The notes under the pieces were generated by a model that did not search any database, was not told the origin of the DNA, and saw only the letters and a program-made list of their open reading frames with translations. 64,000 nucleotides of DNA from Corella eumyota (lineage: Eukaryota > Chordata > Ascidiacea > Phlebobranchia > Corellidae): the NCBI GenBank assembly GCA_963082875.1, contig OY720097.1:2790001-2854000 (forward strand), written 5' to 3'. Positions within the stretch are counted from its first letter, which is position 1. Every line of letters starts with the position of its first letter. The translations under genes and the position numbers were made by a program. Shown here in pieces: positions 48,552 to 59,943 of the stretch.

Positions 48552-51500
48552 ATGGCTAGTCCCTGGGCCTCGTGGCAAATGCGATCTCAGCCTAGGTTGC
48601 CTTTTCCCGGGAGACGTTTTTCAAACACCACAACATTTGAAAGCAGGGGTTTAAACTCCCTACCTGACCTGTTGAATGACCTACAAGATTCAACCCAAAA
48701 AGAAGATATTTGTAAACATTTGGAAAGGATAACTACCAACTTTCCGCATATTTTTGAAGAGTATATCGTCGAAAATATCCGAACAGAAACCATAACGAAA
48801 TGGTTAACAAAATCTAAGTCCTCTGACCAAACTAGAAACTTACCGTCTAAATCCCTCGGAGATTTTCAAAAACTTTCTGTTACCTTTACTGGGCTAGATG
48901 AGTCGAACAATATTACGAAGACCCCATCTGCTCAAGAAGAACTAATTAAAAAGGTAAACAATTTCTATATTTCCATTCAGCCCAGCAGTGAACAATAAAA
49001 CCGGCAGCCAGGTATAGTGGTCAGAACACTTTCTACACTACATGAAGTCCTGGGTTTGATCCCCAGTGATCTTTTGCTGTAGCGTCCATGAGTAAGGCGC
49101 TATAAACGGTATGAATTTTTGGTGTTATATTTACACATCAACTAAACTATTTCTTTTTTCAGATTGATTCTTCTGAATATTTAAACCCGATTTACACATT
49201 GTGCAATCACCTAAAAGAACTAACGATGTCCACAGGGTTTAGTTTTTATGCTGTAGGTGGAGAATACGGAGATACGTTACATCTTTATAATCCAGAGTTA
49301 CCACAATGGAAAACAGAACCCCAACAAAAACAAAGGTATTTTTAAACTGCTGTAGCTATACAAGCCTAAACTTTTAAAGGACAAAATTATTGCATTCATT
49401 TTTAAAACCTTTTTTTTGTCATATATAACCCCCGGGACAAAATGCACTAGTATTTTTGTATTACAATTTCCAATTTTATTCTAGGGGTAACATCGCGCCT
49501 AGTTACCCAATTGGAAAAAACAGCAATGTTGCAGCCTATGTTGCTAAGACAAAACAGATGGTTGTCGTTGACGATATTAGATTGGATGAAAGGTTTCCGA
49601 ACGGCACTGCTACACAGGATTCCAGTAAATATAAAATTTAAACAATAATTTTTAAAGCTATTTAACTTAAACAACTATAGACTAACCGCTTTAAATGTGG
49701 GGCTACTTATAGCCTTAGCCTATAAGGTTTTATAATTTTATTAGGCAAATTACTGCTTTAGTCTAAAAAACTTGTGATTAAAATTGGTGATCACTTGAAC
49801 TGTGTTTTTAGGTGCTGCGTTTTCTGTAATGGGTTTACCTTTTAAGCTACCATCTGGAGATCTTTTGGGCGTTGTTGAGATATATCGTTCTTGGAGCAAT
49901 GCTTTTTACACAAAAGATTTAATAACATTAACTCAGGTATAAGTTTTTAATGTTTTTAAGTTAAGTACAGTTTCGTGATTTATTAAACATTTTCATGAAC
50001 ACAAAGCTTACAGTGTCGCTGATAAAACAAACTTTGTTATGTAAAGCTTGAATAACTAAACACGGTTTGTTTTTAAACAAAAGTTTTTTGTTTTAGAACA
50101 TCTTAAGTTGGGCCGAAATCGCAATTTACAAATCGCAAGTTAGCGCCGGATTGCGCCAACAAGCGGATATGAGTAACTTTCTGTTGGAGGTTTCGAAAAC
50201 CTACCTGGATGATTTAACTAACATTGATGTTATAATTAAACATATAATGAGGTAATTTAAATAAAAGTTTATTTAAAAAGTATTTTATTTAATTTGTCGC
50301 TTCAAAGTGTGGTGTAGTGGACCGGCAGCGTGGTGTAGTGGTAAGAACACTTTCTACACCACATGAGGTCGTGGGTTCAATCCCCACTGTTTTTATGTTG
50401 TAATCAGCAGCATAATTATCGTGCAATTATAATTAATAATATTTAAGAACTGCCAAAGGCAACTCAAGACTGGGTTGCGGTAACAGGGTTATGTTTAGGT
50501 CGCGCTTTCAACCTTCCCACATCGAGGATAAGTATACATACGAAAAAATGTTTTATTTTGTTATTAACTAGCATCATTTGTATTTTCAAATTAACGTATT
50601 GGCCGAACCAATTTTTGTCTTAGGTAAATAACTTTTACTTGTTAAACAAGTTTATTTTTTTTAACACATGTAGGTTTGCAAAATCTTTGGTTTCTGCAGA
50701 TCGTTGTTCTTTCTTTTTAATTGACAAAGAGAAAGAGGAACTGTTTACAAATTTGTTTGATCAAGGCGAAGGAAAAGATGGAGAACCTATTTTTACAAAA
50801 CAAAATGAAATCAGGTTTAATTTTTAACACATAACATTTTTACAATAAGTTTTTTTTAAGTATCTGTAATTTTTGTGTATTAATGAATCTTTTCCAAACA
50901 TTTTGGTGTCGTAATAGTAAGGGTATATTTTTCATAAACCGTTAGTTTTTGTTTGATGGTGCTTATCAAGTTAAGGTTTAAAGCTTTATATATTTTTACA
51001 ACCGTAAAGTACACATAATTTCTGATCATATAAATATTTATTAATTTTAATTTAATTAAATGTATTTTAGAATTCCGATGTCGACAGGAATAGCAGGTCA
51101 TGTCGCCACAACAAAACAAATTCTCAACGTCTCAGATGCGTATGCTGATAAAAGATTTAACAGGGATGTAGATAAACAAACAGGTAATATTCTAAGCAAA
51201 CTTGCACGTGATGCAATATAGTAACAGACATCACCTGATAAGGTCATTGATTCGATCCTCGCTACTTCTGTAAATTACATCTGTGATGCCTAAAAAAATT
51301 TATTTGACAGTTTAAATTAAAGTGTTGTTAAACAAATTTTCTGTTATTTTTTCTAGGGTATACAACTCGCAATATTTTATGCATTCCAATATTGGGTCAT
51401 AATGAAGTTTATGGGGTTGTTGAAATGATTAATAAAAAGGGGGAAGGCCCATTTACCTCTATGGATCAAAATAACTTCCAGATGTTTACAGTTTTTTGTG

Positions 51501-53116
51501 CACTTGCCTTACGATATTCAAAGGTATGTATTTTAAATAAATTAATATATTTTTAAGGCCTTGGCTGTCCACTTTTAATTAAATGCATCTTAAATGTTGG
51601 AAAAAATTTAAGTGTTTAGTTAAAATGATGTACTTGTATAATTTTGCAATTGTGTTTTGTATAAATTTAACTTAATATATTTTAATTTAGATTCATGTCA
51701 AGTTGGAACAAAACCAATGGAGCTTCGACGTACTAAAAGAGCAATACAGATATCACAGCAGATATTTTGAAAAAGATTATCAAGCAGTTGTCAAAAACTT
51801 CACTAAAGATCAACCACTCAAATTGCCCGATGAATACTCCGAGTATGTAATGTTAATCTTTTATGTTTATAATTTTTTTAAACTTAATCTTTCTTCTTTT
51901 TTAGATTTAATTTTTCCTTAATGTCGTACAACGCAGAACTTCCAATCTTTTTTATCAACATGGCTAACGATATCACAAACTCTAACGAAAAGAGAATTTT
52001 TTCAATTGATGTTATGACCAGATTTATTCTTCACGTGCGCAGCAATTACCGTGATAAACCCTATCACAATTGGCACCACGCCATGACAGTAACTCACGCC
52101 ATGTATTGCATGTTGGTGAGGAACGAAGATTTGTTTAACGTTGTAGAGAGGTTTTCATTACTTATAGCCTGTGTTTGCCATGATTTGGATCACAGAGCAA
52201 ATTCAAATCAGTTTCTGCAAAAAACAAACCACCCTCTGTCCTTACTTTACCCTTCTTCGACAATGGAATATCATCACATTAGTACAACATGGGATATTAT
52301 TGGAAGGGAAAAAAGTGATGTTTTGTGCGGTCTTTCTGACTCTGATAGAAAACAAGCGTTATATATTATCAAAGAGGCAATTGTTGCAACGGATTTAGCT
52401 TTGTATTTTGGAAATAGGGCGCACATTGAAGACTCTTTAAATAAAGGGGAATTCAATTTTGACGACCCCAAACACAGGTTGTTAAACTCGTATACTACTT
52501 GTTTTTCTACCTAATCACTATATGATTGTTTAACAGAATATAGGCTTTAGAATAACTGTTTAACTTTAATAAATTTAATGGAGAAAGGGCAAAAAATTGG
52601 ATTTATCACTCTATAAAATCCTAAAAATTTGACTTGTTTTATAATTATAGGGTGAATGCTATGGGTTTGATGATGTCTTCTTCGGATATAAGTTCAACTG
52701 CAAAAGAATGGAATGTAACTAAATCAAATGTGTTGGATTTATATCAAGAATTTTGGGCGGAAGGAGACCAAAGAAAAAAACTAGGGTTGTCAGTTATTCC
52801 AATGATGGATCGAGATTTATCTGAAGACCTAGCCGAAGGACAAGTCGGGTTTTACTCGAATGTTTCGATTAAATGTTTTGAAATACTTGTGCGAATATTA
52901 CCAACTTGTCATCCGTTGGTGACTGGAGCAAAGGATAACCTTGAAAGATGGCGAAAAGAGGCTGAAAAAGTCAACCAAATTAGGGAGGAAAGAAATAAAG
53001 AAAAGGAAGAAAAACTAAAACGCGAAAAAGAATTAGAACAAAAGGGTCTAGAGTTAACGTTAAGAGAAGGAATGTGGGAAATCGAGAAATCACGCGAAGC
53101 AGTTGATCAAGAATAA
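48552..53116 (+). CDS. PDE10A: PDE10A-like dual-GAF cyclic nucleotide phosphodiesterase
   Basis: Eleven phase-consistent exons, 868 residues: 48552-48953, 49163-49335, 49485-49624, 49812-49936, 50097-50251, 50674-50814, 51071-51183, 51357-51523, 51691-51842, 51905-52477, 52651-53116. N-terminal domain, GAF-A (about residues 140-290), GAF-B (about 310-470, with [11 protein letters not shown] and [10 protein letters not shown]), then the catalytic domain with Y-H-N-W-H-H-A, C-H-D-L-D-H-R and the glutamine-bearing [15 protein letters not shown] and E-F-W-A-E-G-D...P-M-M-D-R-D point to PDE10 over PDE5, 6 or 11. Hydrolyses cAMP and cGMP. In GAF-B the NKFDE signature ends in Q instead of E. After the catalytic domain comes a charged helix (K/E/R-rich, about 40 residues). 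Human PDE10A is 779 residues; the extra length is terminal. Confidence 0.92.
49001..49117 (+). repeat. SINE head fragment in a PDE10A intron
   Basis: CCGGCAGCCAGGTATAGTGG, TACATGAAGTCCTGGGTTTG, GCTGTAGCGTCCATGAGTAAG, GCGCTATAAACGGTATGAA: the tRNA-like head and first body block of the main SINE, then cut off. Confidence 0.85.
50307..50549 (+). repeat. Full-length main-family SINE, plus orientation
   Basis: Best tRNA-like head in the window: GGCAGCGTGGTGTAGTGG with the A box TGGTGTAGTGG, then GTGGGTTCAATCCCCACTG with the B box GGTTCAATCC, the body (internally shortened after the head) and the tail CATCGAGGATAAGTATAC. A second partial head, GTGTGGTGTAGTGG, stands directly before it (50307-50320). 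In the PDE10A intron 50252-50673. Confidence 0.9.
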
Positions 53117-53855
53117 GTTTAAAAATTCCAGCAAATAGAACTCATTTTACACTTTTTTTTTCACATATTAAAAAAAACGATGTTAAATAAATAAAAAAAC
53201 AAAATTGCTTTTATATTGCTACTTATTCATTAACATTTAAGACAATCAAGATTTAATTTGAGCAAAATGAAAAAACAGATTGAGGATAAACAGATATACG
53301 ATCCCATAAATGTCAATCATCATCAAAATCGATGACGTCATAAAATAGTTTCCTATCAGTTTATTTGATTCGAAACCAGTAAACAATTTAATTTTAAAAA
53401 TATAAAATAAAGTGACAACAGTTATAGTTGTTTAATGTAGTCCATATATTGATATGTTTTTAATATTATGATATTGAAAGTATGGTGAAGATATATATTA
53501 AGATTTGAGTATGTGTTTTTATGTATTTACGTTATCTGATAGCAAATAAATCTGATAATGGGTTAGCTAGTTTGCTAGTTAAACGGAACGGCGATAACTG
53601 ACAGACTTATAAGTAACCCTATCAACAATTCTTCTGTAAAACTTAATTTTTGTTAAAAATGATTGTTATCAGACGGATTTATTCTTATATTGTGATGTAT
53701 TTTTTTTATATATTATAGGCTAATATTCAGATATTATATATTGATATAGGATATATACGTTCAGTCTATCACGTCTACATTTTTATTGTAGATTTTTGTT
53801 AATTTACCTATTATTACTGTATGGCTGTTCTATAATTGTATTACAATTAAACAAA
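53117..53855. other. Intergenic region between PDE10A and DNAAF3
   Basis: PDE poly(A) signal AATAAA at 53186-53191. A TGACGTCA palindrome at 53333-53340. An acceptor-like TTTTTATTGTAG ends at 53791, 64 bases before the DNAAF3 ATG. No gene seen. Confidence 0.45.
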
Positions 53856-56800
53856 ATGTCTGGTGAAGGATTCGGTTCAGTTACAATGTGGGGATTTAGC
53901 CCAGCAATTGACCTACAAGAAGGTAAACTATTATTTAACTTGTATCTTTTTATTTAATTTGTAAAAATTTGATGGTAATTGAGGAATATTTAATTCTTGA
54001 AAAATCTGTTTGTATTTATTTATTGTCGATGTGAAAAGGCTTTCGTTACATTCTAATCAAAGAAACATTTGTTACACTGACCCAGTCTTGGGTTTCTTTG
54101 CTAGTTTAAGATATTATTAATTATGTGTATTTACTTAACAATTAATCTGCAGATTGGTGTTTACGTTTAAATGAGTTCATATGTTTTATACTGCCTTAGG
54201 TAAGAGCGCTACAGCATTGGAGCAGTTGGATTTAAACTCAGTACTCTAAGTAGTGAAGCCAAGTGTTCTTACTACTTCACCTTGCCACTGATTAAGTCTA
54301 TATAACACATTACATTTTTTTTCAGATTTACAGTTAAGTCAATGTTCTGAACATAAAGAAGAAACAATTGGAAATAATGAAGCAGTACAAGTAGTTAATA
54401 TATTAGTTGTTGGTGCGGGGGATTGTCGACATTTACTTAAAACAATGGCTTTAAGGACCCGACATAAAAGAAGAAAAATACATGTAAGTATATTATAACT
54501 TTTATAGTAAATATTGTATCAATAAAAAACTGGTATGAGAATTAAAACTTATAACGTTTTTTATGTAGTGCATACTTACATAGATATTTTTGTGTTGAAA
54601 AACTTTTAAAATTACATTTGAAGTTATAGGCAAGACCATATAAGTTTGTGTTTCTGTAGACTAAGCTACTCAATATAATCTTAATTATAAAGTTGCATTA
54701 TCAAAATAGACTTATTTTACTAAGAAATAAAGTGCCATAATCAATCTAAATTTAAAAATAGACGTTCAAGTGGAAAATTGGTAAACAAATTCAAATATTG
54801 TTCAGATTATAACCTTTAAAATTCTTCTGAATTAATGGTATGATATTAATTTTAAAAAACCTGTTAAAAACGATGTTTTATTAGTTTTTTTAAATTATTT
54901 AGTTGTTATTATGTTTCACTTGTAGAAATATGTACAAACCACTTTAACTAATTAACCTATTTTTGTTTAGAATTAATCAAATACATAATCTATTATTGAT
55001 TGTTATGTAGGTCAGATAGTAAGTGTTTTTTTTTTTAGCGATAAACAAAATCCTGATTTACTGGTCTAGTTTTAAAAATTATGATTAAATTTATTGATTT
55101 TTTTTTGACAGATTTATGTTATTGAAAACAATCTCGAATTACTGGGGAGACATTTATTGTTACTTACACTCGCTCTAGAACCTTCCCATAGAATGGGCTT
55201 ACAAGGTAAAACAACTTAGACCAATTAAGTCCATTAAATATCAAATTTTGTTAAAATTAAACCTTTTAACCAAATTTTTGTATAGCCTATATTAAAACAC
55301 CAACTTTTAAATTTAGTTTTTGTGGCCCAATAAGTTACATGTATAAAGACTTTTTAAAAATAAAACACAATTGCAAAATAAATTAAAAATTTGTATAATT
55401 TTTGTAGAAAAAGTTGAATTATTTGCCGAGTTATACGGAAACACTTTAGTTCGGCAACAAACTGTTCAATATTTACAAGAAAAAGCGAGCTTATTTGTTG
55501 AAATGATCACAGATCTAGATTATTCTGATGAAAGAATGCCAACTATCGACTTATCTCAATTAAAGGTGGATGCCAAACTATAATTAATCATGTATTGTCA
55601 GTATGACATATTGTTTTTTGATTAAAATACAAGATTACTGTCAATAACACTTGAATTTCGGGGAAATTGTTTAATTAAACTTGTATTTATTTTTTTTTTA
55701 ATTGAAAAATTTACAAAATTTATCAAAATATTTTACTTAAAATTTTAACTACTAAAATAAGAAAAAATTAATCTTTAATTTTTTGCTAAATACTTTTAAT
55801 TTTTAGTACAAAGAACGAGATTACCTTGAAGGAATTTTCAAATTTTGGAAAGAACCAGACATGAAGTTTTTTAATGTATTAAGTATGTGGGATAGTAGGT
55901 TGAGGCAATATCTTACTACTAGATACGATTCAAGAAAAGGAGCTTATGATTGGGATCTTTCAATGAAACTACATGAACTTGATGTGAGTTGTTGGATTTT
56001 ATTTTTTATGTGATTGTGTGAAATTTTTTTGAATCTGTTGCTTACAGATTTATGTTAGGTATTTTTTAAATTGTGTTCAGTATCTAACATTCAATCTGTT
56101 GTGAAACTGTTTATAAACTTTGTGAAACTGTTTATAAACTTAAAAAATTCAATTTTTAAAAGTTTTTTTTTTCTTTAATTTTTTATAATATTTTGTTTTA
56201 AAATTGATTGATATTTTATAAATGTAGGCAAAAGTGATCACAAAACATGAATATTTTCGGTGGAGAGAGAATGGGGTCGCATTTGAGGGGAGGGAGGGGA
56301 TTTACGATCGACCGAATAAATCCATGGCAAGTGGAATCATTTTAAAAAAGGTAAAACATTTAATAGTTTAAATGCAACGCAAGTTTTGTAACCAACTTTA
56401 TATGAAAAATCCTAAATTTTTTATATAAATACAAAAGTTGTTTTTTTAATAAAATTTTTACATCTTTTCAGTTTCGTAAAAAGTTACAAAAAAATGACAA
56501 TTTTTTTTGTTTTTTCAGAAATGATTAAAATATTTAAATAAAAAACTTCATGATTCAAATTTTCTTTTTTAGAGAAATGGTGAAAAGGTACCCTGTCGTG
56601 GCTACTGGGGGGATATGGTTACTGGTCCCTTTGTTGCATTCGGTATTGATACTAACGAACAATCCTTACTTAAAACTGTTAATGGAAAACCAAGTAATGT
56701 AAGTAGAAAGTAGTTACATCATCAAAAACATTGTTAAATTGTTTGTTTAATTTATAAATAGTCTATTCAACAACATTAAATAATTGAATAGAAATTCCGG

Positions 56801-58916
56801 TTTCTAAATACTCTTTTATATTAGAAGAGTTTAGATGTTATTTTTAACTTAATTTTTTTTTGTTAAAAGTTTTTCAAAAAAACAAGTCATATTAACAATT
56901 AAAAACTTTAGTTTTTTTGAGACCAAATGTTTTGAATTTGACTCCTACATTTATTTTTAAAACTTGATTTCGGCTAACTCGTAAATTAATCACCAAGTTT
57001 TAATAAAAGTTTATTTATTTGCTACTAACCACAATTTGAGTTAAACTGTGGATACAAAATTATTAAATTTCATATATAGCCTATCACTTAAATATCAAAT
57101 ACTCTGTTGTAAAAAATTAACTTTTTTTTTTAATACAGAATTCTGAAGATATCGCTTTTCACAATCTTTTAAGTTTATTCCATGAATTACAAACAGGTCT
57201 CCCTTACGTTAAATCACAAACTACTCAAGATAAAATTGTTGAAGTTGACGAGAAAAATATAGAAGACCATGCTGACTTGCAGGAGTTTACTCAGGGAAAG
57301 GAAGGAAATCGAGAATTTTATGGTAATAAATTCAAAATGTTTGTTTTTTTTGTAGATATCTTTATCCACGATGTGGAAGAGTCGAATGCGCGACTTAAAC
57401 ATAGAGTAACATCAGTTACCCCGACCCAGTCTCGAGTTGCCTGTGGCAGTTTGGGATATTATAGATTATAATTGCCTGATAATTGAGCTGCTGATTAAGT
57501 GCTGGCTCAGCAGGAGGTTATACCGTTTATAGCGCCTTACTCAAGGGCACTACATAATAAGATCAGTGGGGATTGAACCCACGAACTCATGTGTGGTGTA
57601 GCAAGGGTTCCTACCACTACACCACGCTGCCGGTTTTGTTATATGTATTGGAACTGAAATGTGCCTTCACATTTATTTGTGTTGTGTGATTGCTAAAAAT
57701 CTAGATATGTTTTGTCAAGCATTTGTATTAAGCATTTGCTTAAGTCCGATGCTGTTATCTATTTTAAAAAAAATTATTTATAAAATCAATTGTGAATAGG
57801 GTAGTGCTACTATGTATTGTCAATTATGTTTTATAAAAACATTTCATTTTTGGGTTTAAAGTAAGTTCAGAAAAATAAAACAATTACTTTGCAGCACCAA
57901 TAGCTTGTGAAGAAGTTTGTATGCACTTTCTACCTTTAAACTCTTTATCTGATCTGCCTAAAAAATCAAAGTTTAAGAAATTGTTTAACAGCGCTTTCAT
58001 ATCAGCAAGGTATTTCAAATCTTTTTTTTTGTATATATCTTTATCCTCGATGTGGGAAAGTCGAATGCGCGACTTAAACATAGAGTAACATCAGTTACTC
58101 CGACCCAGTCTCGAGTTGCCTGTGGCAGTTTGGGATATTATAGACTATAATTGCCCGATAATTATACTACTGATTAAGTGCTGGCTTAGCAGGAGTTCAT
58201 ATCGTTTATAGCGCCTTACTCAAGGGCGCTACAGCATGAGATCAGTGGGGATTGAACCCATGATCTCATGTGTGGTGTAGCAAGTGTTCTTACCACTACT
58301 CCACGCTGCTGGTAAAATCTTATCAGTTAGTAACTTGTTTTTAACAACTAGTAATAAAAAATTTATAGATTTCATATATATATATATACTATAATATGCA
58401 TTTTATTTTACATTTTATATAAATAAAACTAAATTATTTTTAATAGTATGGTCCAAGTCTTGAATCCAGCACTTTCAGAAATATTTGCAGATCAAGCAAC
58501 CTTAAATATAGAGCTTGTCAAGTAAGTTATGTTTTTGCATTTTATTCCAGTACAATATAAAACATTTTTCATTTAATTATGAAAGTAAAATTTTGTTAGA
58601 TTTACAATTAGCACACCAATGTTTTTACCCAATATATTAATTTTTTACTAATATCATTTTTTGCCGATTTACATTTCTATGATTTCCAAATCAAGTAGAA
58701 ATCGATTTTTGATTTTTATTTTTTTAATATAATCACATATTTCTTTTTAGGTATATTTTAGACCTTAGCAAGCCACAAGTTGCAGGATTCTCAGAGAGAG
58801 TTAGCGCAATGGCATCAGAAGCTGGATTTGTCCCATTTGAAAAATCACAGAGTTCATCAGTTTCAAACAATAGTATTAACGATTGTTTTGCAAGGTTTTC
58901 ATATACAAGAAAGTAA
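53856..58916 (+). CDS. DNAAF3: Dynein axonemal assembly factor 3
   Basis: Eleven phase-consistent exons, 480 residues: 53856-53922, 54326-54483, 55112-55205, 55408-55565, 55807-55983, 56228-56350, 56573-56698, 57139-57322, 57895-58009, 58447-58521, 58751-58916. The N-terminus [17 protein letters not shown] matches the DNAAF3 start; then [12 protein letters not shown] and [10 protein letters not shown] (DUF4470), and [43 protein letters not shown] (DUF4471). Cytoplasmic factor for preassembly of axonemal dynein arms, so the animal has motile cilia. Shorter than the human protein (about 540), missing mostly C-terminal tail. Introns 2, 9 and 10 of the coding region (after 53922, 57322 and 58009) carry SINEs. 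Confidence 0.96.
54011..54290 (-). repeat. Main-family SINE, diverged, in a DNAAF3 intron
   Basis: GTCGATGTGAAAAGG, ACACTGACCCAGTCTTGGG, TTTAAGATATTATTAATTAT, TACTGCCTTAGGTAAGAGCG, then inverted head TTCTTACTACTTCACC. Confidence 0.8.
57344..57633 (-). repeat. Full-length main-family SINE in a DNAAF3 intron
   Basis: Well preserved. TTTGTAGATATCTTTATCC tail end, GACCCAGTCTCGAGTTGCC, CTGGCTCAGCAGG, GCGCCTTACTCAAGGGC, GGGGATTGAACCCACG (inverted B box) and CTACCACTACACCACGCTGC (inverted A box). It begins only about 20 bases after the splice donor at 57323. Confidence 0.92.
58022..58312 (-). repeat. Full-length main-family SINE in the next DNAAF3 intron
   Basis: Closely similar to the copy at 57344-57633 and in the same orientation. 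Includes the hairpin TAGCGCC...GGGCGCTA. Starts about 12 bases after the donor at 58010; AAATCTT on the left and AAAATCTT on the right may be a short target duplication. Confidence 0.92.
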
Positions 58917-59943
58917 TTAATAGACTAGCTCTTGTCTATGAACCATCTTTGAAGGGATTTTTTGGGGGGGGGGTTAAAGTTAATTGCACCCTAAAATTTT
59001 GTACATGTATGGGTAATATATAATTAAACCCCCTTTTTTACCAATTTCTATTTTTAAAAAAATGTGAAAAAAATACTGTTTATAGCACTCTATATTCTAT
59101 TCTTTTGTTTTATACCCTTTTCATAGCAGGTTAGTGCTGTTATATTTCTTCTATATTTTAATTATTTTCTCTTGAATCTCTTGTTTTTGTGAATATTTTC
59201 TTATAAAAAGTGGTACTCTGTTAAAAAAAAGTGTCAAAACACTGTGACTAAATAGTTTTCTAATCTTACTTTTTGTGAAGGTTTCTGTATAATTAAAAAC
59301 TACTACTTTTAATTCAGTAAACCACACCATTTTAATGAGTATGGTTTGAAATATACCTAATTTTAAGTTGGGTTTGAAAGAGCATGTTGCATTTTTTTTT
59401 TGAACAATATATACAGTTTAATTTTGTATGTTTTAGTCATTGTGCCATAGTTGCTTGATTTTATAAAAATGCCTATTGCCTTGAAAATGCTTTGACACTT
59501 GAAAAAATCTCTAAAAATTTTGTATCTCAGTTAAATATTACTTTGCTGTATTCTCGTAACTATCTAATTTTTTTTACCAAACTAAATTTTGTAAAAATAA
59601 TTTTTTTCCACAAAAATTTATATATTAAATTTTTTCTGTTGATATTTTTTAAAATTTTTGTTCTGTTAAAATACCAGTATTTAAACCCAATTGTTGCATA
59701 ATTTTATTCGTTTTTTATTTTTTTAATGCACTAACAACATATAGTATATACGGTTGAGTTTTTTTGGACATATTTGCTTAATAAATTACAAGCTAAAAGC
59801 ATTTTTTACACTATGTATTTAAGTATTATGCATTTACAAACTTAAAAAACATCATAAGCAAAAGATTAAACAAAAAATTTAATAACTTTTTGCTTTTGAC
59901 ACAATAAATTTTATTTAGCCAAATCTTTTTTACTTTGATAATT
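58917..59943. other. Convergent intergenic region between DNAAF3 and the canopy gene
   Basis: Tail-to-tail spacer of about 1 kb, very AT-rich, with a G10 run at about 58964-58973 in the likely DNAAF3 3' UTR. No gene or SINE seen. Confidence 0.5.
59910..59915 (-). terminator. Poly(A) signal of the canopy gene
   Basis: TTTATT on the plus strand (AATAAA on the minus strand) 28 bases beyond the stop codon at 59944-59946. Confidence 0.6.

Noticed and set aside
50322-50400. A tRNA gene at the well-preserved SINE head
   Set aside because: A and B boxes are present, but the acceptor and anticodon stems do not pair as in a working tRNA, and the segment continues into the shared SINE body as in all other copies.
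58964-58973. G10 run as a G-quadruplex
   Set aside because: A single run without the three further G-tracts needed nearby.
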